NCBI GenBank assembly: GCA_036393335.1
Contig: DASWHD010000219.1
Coordinates: 1-23,881, forward strand
Origin: DASWHD01 sp036393335
GTDB taxonomy: Bacteria > CG2-30-53-67 > CG2-30-70-394
DNA: 23,881 bases
Direction: 5' to 3'
The notes under the pieces are model-generated. The model did no database searches, had not been told where the DNA came from, and worked only from the letters and a program-made list of their open reading frames with translations. This document shows positions 17,053 through 23,881 of this stretch, in pieces. Numbering within the stretch: the first letter of the stretch is position 1; each line of letters starts with the position of its first letter. The position numbers and the translations under genes are program-made.

Positions 17053-17066
17053 AACCGCTAACCGCT
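17053..17066. repeat. 7-bp tandem repeat AACCGCT at the end of der
   Basis: There are two exact copies of AACCGCT, followed by AG. The second copy overlaps the der stop codon (17065-17067, minus strand). Confidence 0.6.
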
Positions 17067-18387
17067 AGGTCCGCGTGTCCTCGCGGCTGCGCAACACCAG
17101 GCGGATCGGCGTGTGGCGTAGGTCGAGCCCCTCGTGAAAGCGGTTGAGCAGGTAGCGGCGGTAGGAGAAGTGGATCTCCTCCGGCCGGTTGCAGAACAGG
17201 ACGATGGTAGGCGGCGCGGTACCCGTTTGACTCGCGTAGAGCAGCCGCGGGCGCTTGCCCCGGACACGGCGCGGCGGGTGGGCGTCGAGCGCCGCCTGCA
17301 GCACCTTGTTGACCGTCGCGGTCTCCACCCGCCGGCGATACTCTTCCGCCACCGACCACACGGTTTCCAGGAGCCGAAAGACCCGCTGCTTGGTGACGGC
17401 GGAGATGGTGACGATCGGTGCATAATCGAGGAACTTCAACCGCCGCCGTACCTCCGCCACCGTCTCTGCGAAGGTCGTCGGGCCCTTCGCGATGCGATCC
17501 CACTTGTTGACCGCCACCACGCAGGCGCGCTGGTGCTCGTGGAGGTAGCCGGCGATTTTGGTTTCCTGCTCCCGGCACCCTACCTCGGCATCGACCATGA
17601 AGATGGAGACCTCCGCCTCCAGCATGGCGCGCAGGCTGCGCACCACCGAGTACCGTTCCACACCTTCACGGGTCTCCCGTTTGCGGCGCAGGCCCGCGGT
17701 GTCGATGATCCGCAGGCGCTTCCCGGACCAGTTGCAGTAAGCATCCACGGCATCGCGGGTGGTTCCGGGTACCGGGCTGACCACCATGCGCTCGTCGCTC
17801 AACAGGGTGTTCACCAGGCTCGACTTGCCGGCGTTGGGCCGTCCTACCACTGCGATCGATAGGTCGGCGGGCCGCTCGTCGCCGCCGCCGGGCGGCAACA
17901 ACGCGCACGCCTCCGCCATCATCTTGCGCAGGCCATTGCCGTACAGCGCGGAGATCGGGAAGAGATGGGCGGCACCGAGCTCGGCAAAATCGCCGATCAC
18001 CTGCGCCTCGTTCACCCCATCGACCTTGTTGACCGCGATGACGGTGGCGGCGTCGGCGCGGCGCAACAGATCGCAGATCTCGCGGTCCGCGGGGTGGACG
18101 CCGATGCGACCGTCCACGAGATGGATGACCAGGTCGGCGTCGGCGATCGCCGCCTTTACCTGCACGCCGATCTGGTGAATCAGGGCGTCGGTCTCGTTCA
18201 GCACCAGGCCCCCGGTGTCGACCAGCAGGAAGGGGCGGTCCTCCCATCGTGCCCGTGCCACATGGCGGTCGCGGGTCACGCCCGGCTGGTCCTCGACGAT
18301 TGCCCGGCGCTCGCCGAGCAGGCGGTTGAACAGGGTCGACTTACCCACGTTCGGGCGGCCGACGATGACGACGATGGGTAGGGGCAT
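17065..18387 (-). CDS. der: Ribosome biogenesis GTPase Der (EngA)
   Basis: Der is an essential double-GTPase for maturation of the 50S ribosomal subunit. The product has 440 residues and contains two G domains in tandem. Domain 1 has G1 GRPNVGKS (10-17), DTGG and NKVD; domain 2 has G1 GRPNAGKS, DTAGLRRK and NKWD. The C-terminal KH-like domain follows (KVLQAALDAHPPRRVRGKRPR; LFCNRPEEIHFSYRRYLLNR). Length and architecture are normal. In many Gammaproteobacteria der follows bamB; here it stands alone, convergent with the rho-like gene and divergent from the FadL-type porin gene. Confidence 0.97.
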   Translation of the reverse strand: MPLPIVVIVGRPNVGKSTLFNRLLGERRAIVEDQPGVTRDRHVARARWEDRPFLLVDTGGLVLNETDALIHQIGVQVKAAIADADLVIHLVDGRIGVHPADREICDLLRRADAATVIAVNKVDGVNEAQVIGDFAELGAAHLFPISALYGNGLRKMMAEACALLPPGGGDERPADLSIAVVGRPNAGKSSLVNTLLSDERMVVSPVPGTTRDAVDAYCNWSGKRLRIIDTAGLRRKRETREGVERYSVVRSLRAMLEAEVSIFMVDAEVGCREQETKIAGYLHEHQRACVVAVNKWDRIAKGPTTFAETVAEVRRRLKFLDYAPIVTISAVTKQRVFRLLETVWSVAEEYRRRVETATVNKVLQAALDAHPPRRVRGKRPRLLYASQTGTAPPTIVLFCNRPEEIHFSYRRYLLNRFHEGLDLRHTPIRLVLRSREDTRT

Positions 18388-18504
18388 GCGCTCGAACGGG
18401 AGGGGGCGCGGCGTGGCGCGGCAGGCCCTCGCCGGTTTGGCGAGACCGGGGAGGATAGGGGTCCGCCCCGCCGGGCGGCAACGGAACCCTTACGTCTAGC
18501 GTCG

Positions 18505-18533
18505 TTGACACCGATCGATAACGTGGATAACAG
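18505..18533 (+). promoter_or_regulatory. Probable sigma-70 promoter for the FadL-type porin
   Basis: A perfect -35 box TTGACA (18505-18510) is followed by AT-rich sequence containing TAACAG (18528-18533, 17-bp spacing) or GATAAC (18526-18531, 15-bp spacing). It leaves a leader of about 90 nt before the porin start codon. The -10 assignment is uncertain. Confidence 0.45.
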
Positions 18534-18627
18534 GAGCGGGCTGGTCAACTAGCCGGCTCACACGTCCCGCCGTCCTACCCGCCGTTTCTCCTTCCTTCAA
18601 CCGCTGGGCACCTGCAGGGAGGTCTCC

Positions 18628-21027
18628 ATGAACAGGATTGTCGCGCTGTACCTTCTGGTGTCGTTACAGGCCGCCATGCAGGCGTCCGCCACCACCACCA
18701 TCTACTCGGTGTCGTATAGCGGCGAGACCGCCGGTATGGCCGGGGTCGCCAATGCCACCGAGGAGGACGCCCTCAGCCAGGCGATCAATCCCGCCAACCT
18801 GACCCGCATCGGCGACTGGCGGTTCGACGTCGGCGTCGGCTACCTCATCTCCCGGGTGACTTACGACGACGGCGGGGTCAACCCGGACCAGTTCGGCCAC
18901 TTCGAGTACAACGAAGGCCACGACTTCATCGTCCCGGGTATCGCCTACGCCCAGCGGGTCGGCAAGGGGCCGTGGGTCCTCGGCCTGGCGGCCTACGGCA
19001 ACGGCGGCGACGCCATCCTGTTTCGCGACCTCCGCTTCAACGACGTGAGCCCGTCGGACCTGGGCTCCGACGCCGGCTTCGGCGGCCCGGTGAGCAGCTT
19101 CATGACCCGTGCCAGTGATCCGGCCGGTGGCTTCGGTGGTCTCACCGAGGACAACGCGGCGCGGCGCGACAACTACGCCACGCTTCAGTCCGGCAAGGTG
19201 GCCGCCACGGCGGCCGTCGCGGTCACGCCGGATCTCTCCTTGGCGGTGTCGCCGGTGCTCGACATCGGCGTGCTGCGCTTCGCCACCTACGGCAACTTCA
19301 ATACCGCTCGCAACCCGGCCACCGGCGCATTCGACGGGGACTACACCACCCAGGTGCGTGGCACGCCCTTCGCCGAGTTCGGCAACACCCAGGTGACCTT
19401 CGCCGACCTGTTTGCCGGCGACACCTTCCCGAAGATGTTGCTCGACGGTGGTGGTCAGAGCGGCGCCGACGGTGCCACGCGCATCGCGGGCCTGTTCCAG
19501 ACCGTCGGCGGTGACCCGACCTTCGGCCCGGCCCTGGTGGGCGATGCCACGGCCATTCCCAACGCCGTGGAGGCGGCCCTGGGCAGTCTCTCGCCCGACT
19601 TCCAGGCCACCTTCGGGGACGCCGGCTTCGGCCTCACCGAGATGGCGGGCTACGCCCAGGGCGGCGGCCTCTCCGGGTTTGGCTACAACACCAAGATCGG
19701 TGTGCGCTGGCAGGTCAACGACTGGCTGGCAATCGGCGCCAATTACGCTTCCAAGGCCACGATCCACATGGACAGCGGCGTGACCCGCATCGACTTCTCC
19801 GACCAGATGCGCCAGGCCTTCAACATCGGATTCCGGTCGAGCGTCGCGCAGCAGCAGTTGTTCGGGAACATGGGCGGTGCCTTCGGCACCAACCTCGGCA
19901 ACCTGGCCACGGCGTACAACACCCCCGGCGGCCTGCCGGACGTGGATGGCGATGCCGTAACCGTGCAGGACCCGGACGACCTCGGGGCGGCGGTCGGCAA
20001 GATGTTGGGCGCGTTCTCCGACCCGGCGGCGGTCGCGGGTGTGATCCCGGCCAATGACGTGACCGGCGCCGCCCCAGGCTCCGTGGACGCCGGCTTCGGC
20101 GACATCAACGCCCTGACCGCCGCCGCCGGCGGTCTGATCGATCAGTTCGCGTTCCTCCTCGACTTCCGCGACGGCGCGGCCGCTCAGCCGTTTGTGCCTG
20201 CCAACGTGGTGATCGATCCCACGACCAGTCAGCTCGCCCAGGTGCCGAACTTCGCGGCGGTGAGCGTCGACGATCAGGTCGCCTTCTTGGGTGCGGTCGG
20301 GATCCAGATCGATGCCGCCACCCTGGGGGCGATCCTGACCCCGGCGTCGTGGAGCGACCCCGCGTTCCGGGCGCAGATGGAGGCGGGGTTCGGCATCCCC
20401 GCGTCGCTCTCGGAGGCGGAGGCGTTTCGGGCGGCCTTCGGCGGACTCTCCCAGCAACTCGACGTCACCCAGTCGATGGATACCGAGGTTGAGCTGGAAT
20501 TGCCGCAGCAGGCGGGTGTCGGCGTCGAGATCAAGGCGACGCCGAAGCTCACCCTCGGCATGGACTTCACCTGGATCGACTTCTCCGACACGTTCCAGAA
20601 GTTCTCGGCACGCATCGCGGGGTCGGGCGACGACACGGTGATCGAGAAGTTCCTTGGGCTGGACAATCCCGGCGACTCGTTCACCTTCGCTCAGGAGTTC
20701 AAGTGGGACGACCAGTACATCATCGCCATCGGCGCCGCCTACCAGGCGACCGATGCGCTGACCCTGCGTCTGGGCTACAACCACGCCAACAACGTGATCG
20801 ACGCCCAGAGCTCGACGCCGCTCTTCCCCGCCTACGGGTTCGAGACGGTCGCCGCGGGCGCCACCTACGCCCTCAACGACCACTCACGGGTGAGCTTCGC
20901 GTGGGAGCACGCCTTCGAGGAAGGGCTCGCGACGCAGGGTGACTCACGGGTCGACAGCCAGTATGACCATGCCGACCTGAGCCACGACCAGGACACGATC
21001 TACCTGCAATACAGCCTGGTGTACTGA
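18628..21027 (+). CDS. Oversized OmpP1/FadL-family outer membrane protein
   Basis: FadL-type channels import fatty acids or other hydrophobic compounds through a 14-strand barrel plugged by an N-terminal hatch. The product has 799 residues with signal MNRIVALYLLVSLQAAMQASA and a good ribosome binding site (GGGAGG). Family signs are the N-terminal AGMAGVANATEEDALSQAIN followed by PANLTRI, alternating barrel strands, the region TPKLTLGMDFTWIDFSDTFQ, and the C-terminal strand YLQYSLVY. Typical members have roughly 400-500 residues. The extra length comes mainly from a block of about 220 Ala/Gly/Asp-rich residues (about 385-612), plus a smaller one near 235-335, both interrupting the barrel pattern. 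The gene is monocistronic with its own promoter, and the frame is intact throughout. The ligand is unknown. Confidence 0.82.
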   Translation: MNRIVALYLLVSLQAAMQASATTTIYSVSYSGETAGMAGVANATEEDALSQAINPANLTRIGDWRFDVGVGYLISRVTYDDGGVNPDQFGHFEYNEGHDFIVPGIAYAQRVGKGPWVLGLAAYGNGGDAILFRDLRFNDVSPSDLGSDAGFGGPVSSFMTRASDPAGGFGGLTEDNAARRDNYATLQSGKVAATAAVAVTPDLSLAVSPVLDIGVLRFATYGNFNTARNPATGAFDGDYTTQVRGTPFAEFGNTQVTFADLFAGDTFPKMLLDGGGQSGADGATRIAGLFQTVGGDPTFGPALVGDATAIPNAVEAALGSLSPDFQATFGDAGFGLTEMAGYAQGGGLSGFGYNTKIGVRWQVNDWLAIGANYASKATIHMDSGVTRIDFSDQMRQAFNIGFRSSVAQQQLFGNMGGAFGTNLGNLATAYNTPGGLPDVDGDAVTVQDPDDLGAAVGKMLGAFSDPAAVAGVIPANDVTGAAPGSVDAGFGDINALTAAAGGLIDQFAFLLDFRDGAAAQPFVPANVVIDPTTSQLAQVPNFAAVSVDDQVAFLGAVGIQIDAATLGAILTPASWSDPAFRAQMEAGFGIPASLSEAEAFRAAFGGLSQQLDVTQSMDTEVELELPQQAGVGVEIKATPKLTLGMDFTWIDFSDTFQKFSARIAGSGDDTVIEKFLGLDNPGDSFTFAQEFKWDDQYIIAIGAAYQATDALTLRLGYNHANNVIDAQSSTPLFPAYGFETVAAGATYALNDHSRVSFAWEHAFEEGLATQGDSRVDSQYDHADLSHDQDTIYLQYSLVY

Positions 21028-21350
21028 GAACCGCCGGGGATGAGGGTGCGGGGTGGGGTAAAGGTTGGCCACGGAGCGGCTATCGGATCTCTTGCCGTTT
21101 CCCATCCCTCCCCTCATCCCCCACCCCCCGATCCCAACCCCCCTTTTTCGTCCTCGCTCGGTGCCGCAGCGCGGCATGAAGACCGGTAAGGAATGCGGGC
21201 AAACCATGGGGGCAGCGCTGGTGGGCGGACGGGGACGCCCTTTTCCAGGTTGACCCCCTTGCTCAGGCTCCCCTACATTCTTTCGGCTTTCACCCGACGC
21301 CGATCTCCGGGTCGTCTGCGCCGTCACCATTTCTCGAGGAGGGTACTGTT
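21028..21350. other. 323-bp gap between porin and DUF302-like gene
   Basis: No gene is seen. GGGGATGAGGG (21036-21046) is complementary to CCCTCATCCCC (21111-21121), and a C-rich strand with TTTTT at about 21143 follows; this may be a termination region with a long loop. The stretch 21101-21142 is C-rich with a loose 7-bp rhythm (CATCCCC, CACCCCC, CGATCCC, AACCCCC). A promoter for the next gene is described separately. Confidence 0.4.
21250..21279 (+). promoter_or_regulatory. Probable promoter for the DUF302-like gene
   Basis: TTGACC (21250-21255) and TACATT (21274-21279), 18 bp apart, match sigma-70 boxes at five and four of six bases. They sit 72 bp before the start codon. Confidence 0.45.
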
Positions 21351-22244
21351 ATGCGCAAGGTCCTCAGTACATTGGTTGCCGTAGTCGTGGCCGTGGTTCT
21401 GGCCGTTGTCGCCGAGGCCGCGGGGTACGCGCCCTATAAACTGGTGGGCAAGGTCAGCGGCGCGGTACCCGACCTCGCGTCCCAGGTAGAGGCCGCGTTG
21501 GGCGCGGCCGGCTTCCAGGTGGTCGGCAGCTACAGCCCCGGCGACAAGCCCGACAATCAGATGGTGGTGATCTGCACCCACCCCAACGTGCTGCAGGCGA
21601 TCGCCGCGGTGGGAGACAACACGGGGTTCGCGGCCGGCCTCCGCGTGGGCCTGTGGAAGAACGAGGCGGGGGAGGTGGAGATCTCCTACGAGAACCCGGA
21701 GTACATCCACCGCGCCTACTTCGGCAAGAAGCACATCGCCCAGCTCTCCGCCATGGTGACTAAGAAGCTGGCCGGCGCCCTGGCCACCGTGGCCGGCGGC
21801 GACCTGGATCAGGGCTTTGGCGGCGATCTCGATGAGGACAAGCTGGCCAAATACAACTACATGGTCGGCATGCAGAAGTTCGACGACCCGGTGGAGGCGG
21901 GCAAGTTCGGCTCCTTCCAGGAAGCGGTATCGACCATCGACGCGAATCTCGCCGCCGGCAAGGGCGGGTGCAAGCTCATCTACAAGATCGAGATCCCCGG
22001 TAAGAACGTCGTCGACTACGGCGTGGCCATGGATCACGAGGGCCACTACCTGGAGATCATCGGCGAACAACACATCGCCGCCCAACCGTATGGCCTGCTG
22101 GTGGTGGACAACGTGGCGTACACCCTCCACGGCCGGTATCGCATCGCCCTGCACTGGCCGGAGCTGACCATGGCGACCTTCACCAAGATCATGACCACCC
22201 CCGGTAACATCGCGAAGTCGATGAAGGATGTGTGCGAGAAGTAG
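21351..22244 (+). CDS. Exported protein with DUF302-like N-terminal part
   Basis: This protein of unknown function has 297 residues. A signal peptide (RKVLSTLVAVVVAVVLAVVAEAAG) indicates export. The segment at about residues 45-125 (VEAALGAAGFQVVGSYSPG; VICTHPNVLQAIAAVGDN; GLRVGLWKNEAGEVEISYEN) has the order of elements seen in DUF302 proteins, but this is a remote resemblance judged by eye. The C-terminal half (GGCKLIYKIEIPGKNVVDYG; YGLLVVDNVAYTLHGRYRIA; NIAKSMKDVCEK) is not recognised. GAGGAGGG precedes the ATG, and a strong terminator follows. It sits alone between the FadL-type porin and purM; both neighbours on its left are envelope proteins, but no operon links them. Confidence 0.75.
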   Translation: MRKVLSTLVAVVVAVVLAVVAEAAGYAPYKLVGKVSGAVPDLASQVEAALGAAGFQVVGSYSPGDKPDNQMVVICTHPNVLQAIAAVGDNTGFAAGLRVGLWKNEAGEVEISYENPEYIHRAYFGKKHIAQLSAMVTKKLAGALATVAGGDLDQGFGGDLDEDKLAKYNYMVGMQKFDDPVEAGKFGSFQEAVSTIDANLAAGKGGCKLIYKIEIPGKNVVDYGVAMDHEGHYLEIIGEQHIAAQPYGLLVVDNVAYTLHGRYRIALHWPELTMATFTKIMTTPGNIAKSMKDVCEK

Positions 22245-22271
22245 CCGCTGTTCCATCGGTGGGTTACATTT

Positions 22272-22310
22272 CCGACCCCGGTTGCCGCGCGCAGCCGGGG
22301 TCGGTTTTTT
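22272..22310 (+). terminator. Strong intrinsic terminator of the DUF302-like gene
   Basis: The stem CCGACCCCGG (22272-22281) pairs perfectly with CCGGGGTCGG (22295-22304) and is followed by six T (22305-22310). The T-tract is also the left part of the target-site duplication of the MITE-like element that follows. Confidence 0.93.
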
Positions 22311-22313
22311 CTA

Positions 22314-22497
22314 ACTGCCTATCCCGTTAGCTCATCTCTTACGAACGGAGCCACACAGATGGAACACGAAGACACGAAAATTTGGCAAGCACGAAAGGCT
22401 CCTCGACAGCCTTTTCGTGTCTTCCTCGATTTCGTGCTTTCGTGTTCCCGTCTCCCCGACCCGTATTGGGAGTTCATGAGCTAGGGGGATAGGCAGT
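22314..22497. mobile_element. 184-bp MITE-like element with 8-bp target duplication
   Basis: The terminal inverted repeats are 22 bp: the left end (22314-22335) begins ACTGCCTATCCC and the right end (22476-22497) is its reverse complement at 20 of 22 positions. TTTTTCTA flanks both ends directly (22306-22313 and 22498-22505), as expected for a target-site duplication. Inside are more inverted repeats: GAAGACACGAAAA (22368-22380) with TTTTCGTGTCTTC (22412-22424), and GAACACGAA (22362-22370) with TTCGTGTTC (22439-22447). It has no coding capacity, so it would depend on a transposase elsewhere. The family could not be assigned from the ends. Confidence 0.82.
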
Positions 22498-22508
22498 TTT
22501 TTCTATAA

Positions 22509-22529
22509 GGGGTTAGGGATTAGAGACTA
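22509..22529. repeat. 7-bp tandem tract (GGGRTTA type) before purM
   Basis: Three consecutive heptamers, GGGGTTA, GGGATTA and GAGACTA, lie between the MITE-like element and the purM start. They occupy the place where the purM ribosome binding site should be, and no clear Shine-Dalgarno sequence is visible. Confidence 0.6.
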
Positions 22530-22534
22530 GCCTT

Positions 22535-23563
22535 ATGTCTGGCCCCAGCTACCGTGATGCAGGCGTGGACATCGACGCGGGAGAGCGCGTCGTCGCTCGG
22601 ATTCGCGCGGCGGTAAGCCGCACCCACACGCCGCTCGTGCTGGGTGGGATCGGTGGATTCGGCGGGCTGTGTGCCGTGCCACCCGACCTGCGCGACCCGG
22701 TATTGGTGAGTGGCACCGACGGCGTCGGCACCAAGCTCATCGTCGCACGCATGGTAGGCCGCCATGACACCATCGGTCAGGACCTGGTCGCCATGTCGGT
22801 GAACGACGTCTTGGTGTGCGGTGCGCGGCCCCTCTTCTTTCTCGATTACTTCGCCTGCGGCCACCTCGACGAGGGCCAGGCGGTAACCGTGATCGAGGGG
22901 ATCGCCGCGGCGTGCGCCGAGGCCGGGTGTGCGCTCCTCGGGGGGGAGACAGCCGAGATGCCGGGCTGTTACCCACCGGGCGAGTACGACCTCGCCGGTT
23001 TTGCCGTGGGCATCGTCGAGCGCGCCCGGATCCTCGATGGCAGCGCCGTGCGGGCCGGCGACGTGCTCGTCGGCCTGCCCTCGACCGGGCTCCACTCCAA
23101 CGGCTACTCCCTGGCCCGCAAGGTCCTGTTCGATCGCCTCGGGCTGGCGGTGGGCGACCGGTTACCGGGGACCAACCACATCGTTGGCGACAGCCTGTTG
23201 ACCCCCACCCGCCTCTACCCGGGTCCGGTCCTACCCCTCGTCGACCGTGGCTGGGTGCGGGCGATGGCCCACATCACCGGCGGCGGCCTGGTGGACAACC
23301 TCCCACGTGCCCTACCCGACGGCTGCGGCGCCCAGATTCACGCCGGCTCATGGCCCGAGCCGGCGGTGTTCCAGGTGCTGCGCGAGCATGGCCAGGTCCC
23401 CGAAGCGGAGATGCGCCGCACCTTCAACCTCGGCATCGGCATGGTCCTGATCGTCTCCCCGGACGAGGTCCCCCGCGTCGCGGCGGACCTCGCCGCCCGC
23501 AATGAGCCCTGCCACCGCATCGGCGAGGTGGTCGCCGGCGAGCGGCGGGTCACCTTCGTCTAA
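22535..23563 (+). CDS. purM: Phosphoribosylformylglycinamidine cyclo-ligase (AIR synthetase)
   Basis: PurM closes the imidazole ring in de novo purine synthesis, converting FGAM and ATP to AIR. The product has 342 residues, normal for the family (E. coli 345). It begins SYRDAGVDIDAGERVV and has VLVSGTDGVGTKL, the GQDLVAMSVNDVLVCGARPL segment, LLGGETAEMPGCY, STGLHSNGYSLARK and HITGGGLVDNLPR. The ATG at 22535 fits the family N-terminus exactly. The upstream region holds a MITE-like element and a heptamer tract instead of a recognisable ribosome binding site or promoter. purN, often its operon partner, is not downstream; a cytochrome gene on the opposite strand follows. Confidence 0.97.
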   Translation: MSGPSYRDAGVDIDAGERVVARIRAAVSRTHTPLVLGGIGGFGGLCAVPPDLRDPVLVSGTDGVGTKLIVARMVGRHDTIGQDLVAMSVNDVLVCGARPLFFLDYFACGHLDEGQAVTVIEGIAAACAEAGCALLGGETAEMPGCYPPGEYDLAGFAVGIVERARILDGSAVRAGDVLVGLPSTGLHSNGYSLARKVLFDRLGLAVGDRLPGTNHIVGDSLLTPTRLYPGPVLPLVDRGWVRAMAHITGGGLVDNLPRALPDGCGAQIHAGSWPEPAVFQVLREHGQVPEAEMRRTFNLGIGMVLIVSPDEVPRVAADLAARNEPCHRIGEVVAGERRVTFV

Positions 23564-23718
23564 CGTGCGTCGCACCGTCAGTCGTTCGGTCTCGACGGCG
23601 CGCAACCGCCGCATCTGGTCCGCGCCGAGCGCTCCCGAGACTCCAGCGGCCAACGCGTCCGAAACCTGTCCTTGCCTCGCACCTGCGTACCGGTGCGTCC
23701 CGTGGTGACAAATCCGGG

Positions 23719-23881
23719 CTAGCCGGTCGGCATTGCCGCAGCCATGCGAATCTTGCCGTGCTCGATCCTGGTGTGGCACCAGAGGCAATCCACCTGCTTC
23801 TCGGTGACATGTTTGTCGTGAATCAGCGCCACCTCCGAGTACCTCTCCACGCGGTCCACGTGGCACAGGAAGCACTTGTCC
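23719..23881 (-). CDS. Multihaem cytochrome c, C-terminal end (partial)
   Basis: The gene runs off the window. The last 53 residues contain two haem-binding CXXCH motifs, CFLCH near the window edge and CLWCH 28 residues later, with additional His residues between them (ALIHDKHV) and after (RIEHGKIRMA) that could be distal ligands. The pattern His...HVTEKQVDCLWCHTRIEHG resembles the ends of multihaem cytochromes of the NapC/NrfH or cytochrome c3-like groups, but too little is present to choose. The frame has no start codon inside the window. Such proteins carry electrons in the periplasm. It is convergent with purM, with 155 bp between the stop codons and no recognised feature there. Confidence 0.8.
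   Translation of the reverse strand, partial: DKCFLCHVDRVERYSEVALIHDKHVTEKQVDCLWCHTRIEHGKIRMAAAMPTG

Noticed and set aside
18664..20883. 739-residue open frame antisense to the FadL-type gene
   Set aside because: It has the same kind of shadow composition. The plus-strand gene has a signal peptide, ribosome binding site, promoter and family motifs.
23564..23718. Possible small gene or transposase remnant between purM and the cytochrome
   Set aside because: Minus-strand frames here give no recognisable sequence, and the stretch is only 155 bp between two convergent genes.

Overview
The window is high-GC bacterial chromosome, gene-dense on both strands, with core Gram-negative genes: greA, carB, carA, tatA, pal, cpoB, mpl, der and purM, plus lipoproteins with clear lipoboxes and an outer-membrane FadL-type porin. 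The carA-carB-greA order and the presence of mpl, pal-cpoB and a YrbG-type antiporter point to Pseudomonadota, most likely Gammaproteobacteria. This is inference from gene content; I cannot name a genus.

Layout. 1-5244 (minus strand): carA, carB, greA (carbamoyl phosphate synthesis, then transcript cleavage factor), with a paired-hairpin repeat on each side of carA. 5534-6804: a TPR lipoprotein divergent from a tatA-DUF192 pair. 6801-8591: a scrambled stretch holding one intact O-methyltransferase-like gene among gene remnants: an ABC-ATPase tail, a frameshifted DUF192 tail and a P-loop NTPase piece with a stop codon. A shared 20-bp palindrome ends several of them. 8592-12795 (minus strand): mpl, pal, cpoB and an OppF/DppF-type ATPase, the last two overlapping by 4 bp. 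12989-14059: an exported peptidoglycan amidase with a tandem C-terminal domain of unrecognised family, convergent with a Ca2+/Na+ antiporter. 15002-15776: no convincing gene. 15777-16979: a Rho-type helicase without the usual N-terminal helical domain and with an altered RNA-binding motif. 17065-18387: der. 18628-21027: an unusually long FadL/OmpP1 porin. 21351-22244: an exported DUF302-like protein with a strong terminator. 22314-22497: a small MITE-like element inserted in the T-tract of that terminator, with an 8-bp target duplication. 22535-23563: purM. 23719-23881: the end of a multihaem cytochrome c.

Functional themes are envelope maintenance and murein turnover (pal, cpoB, mpl, amidase), nucleotide precursor synthesis (carAB, purM), and transcription or ribosome factors (greA, rho-like, der). 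I found no complete novel multi-gene system. The strongest unexplained signals are the divergent Rho, the amidase repeat domain, the oversized FadL, the MITE in the terminator, the remnant mosaic around the methyltransferase, and a recurring class of 7-bp-periodic tandem tracts in several intergenic gaps.
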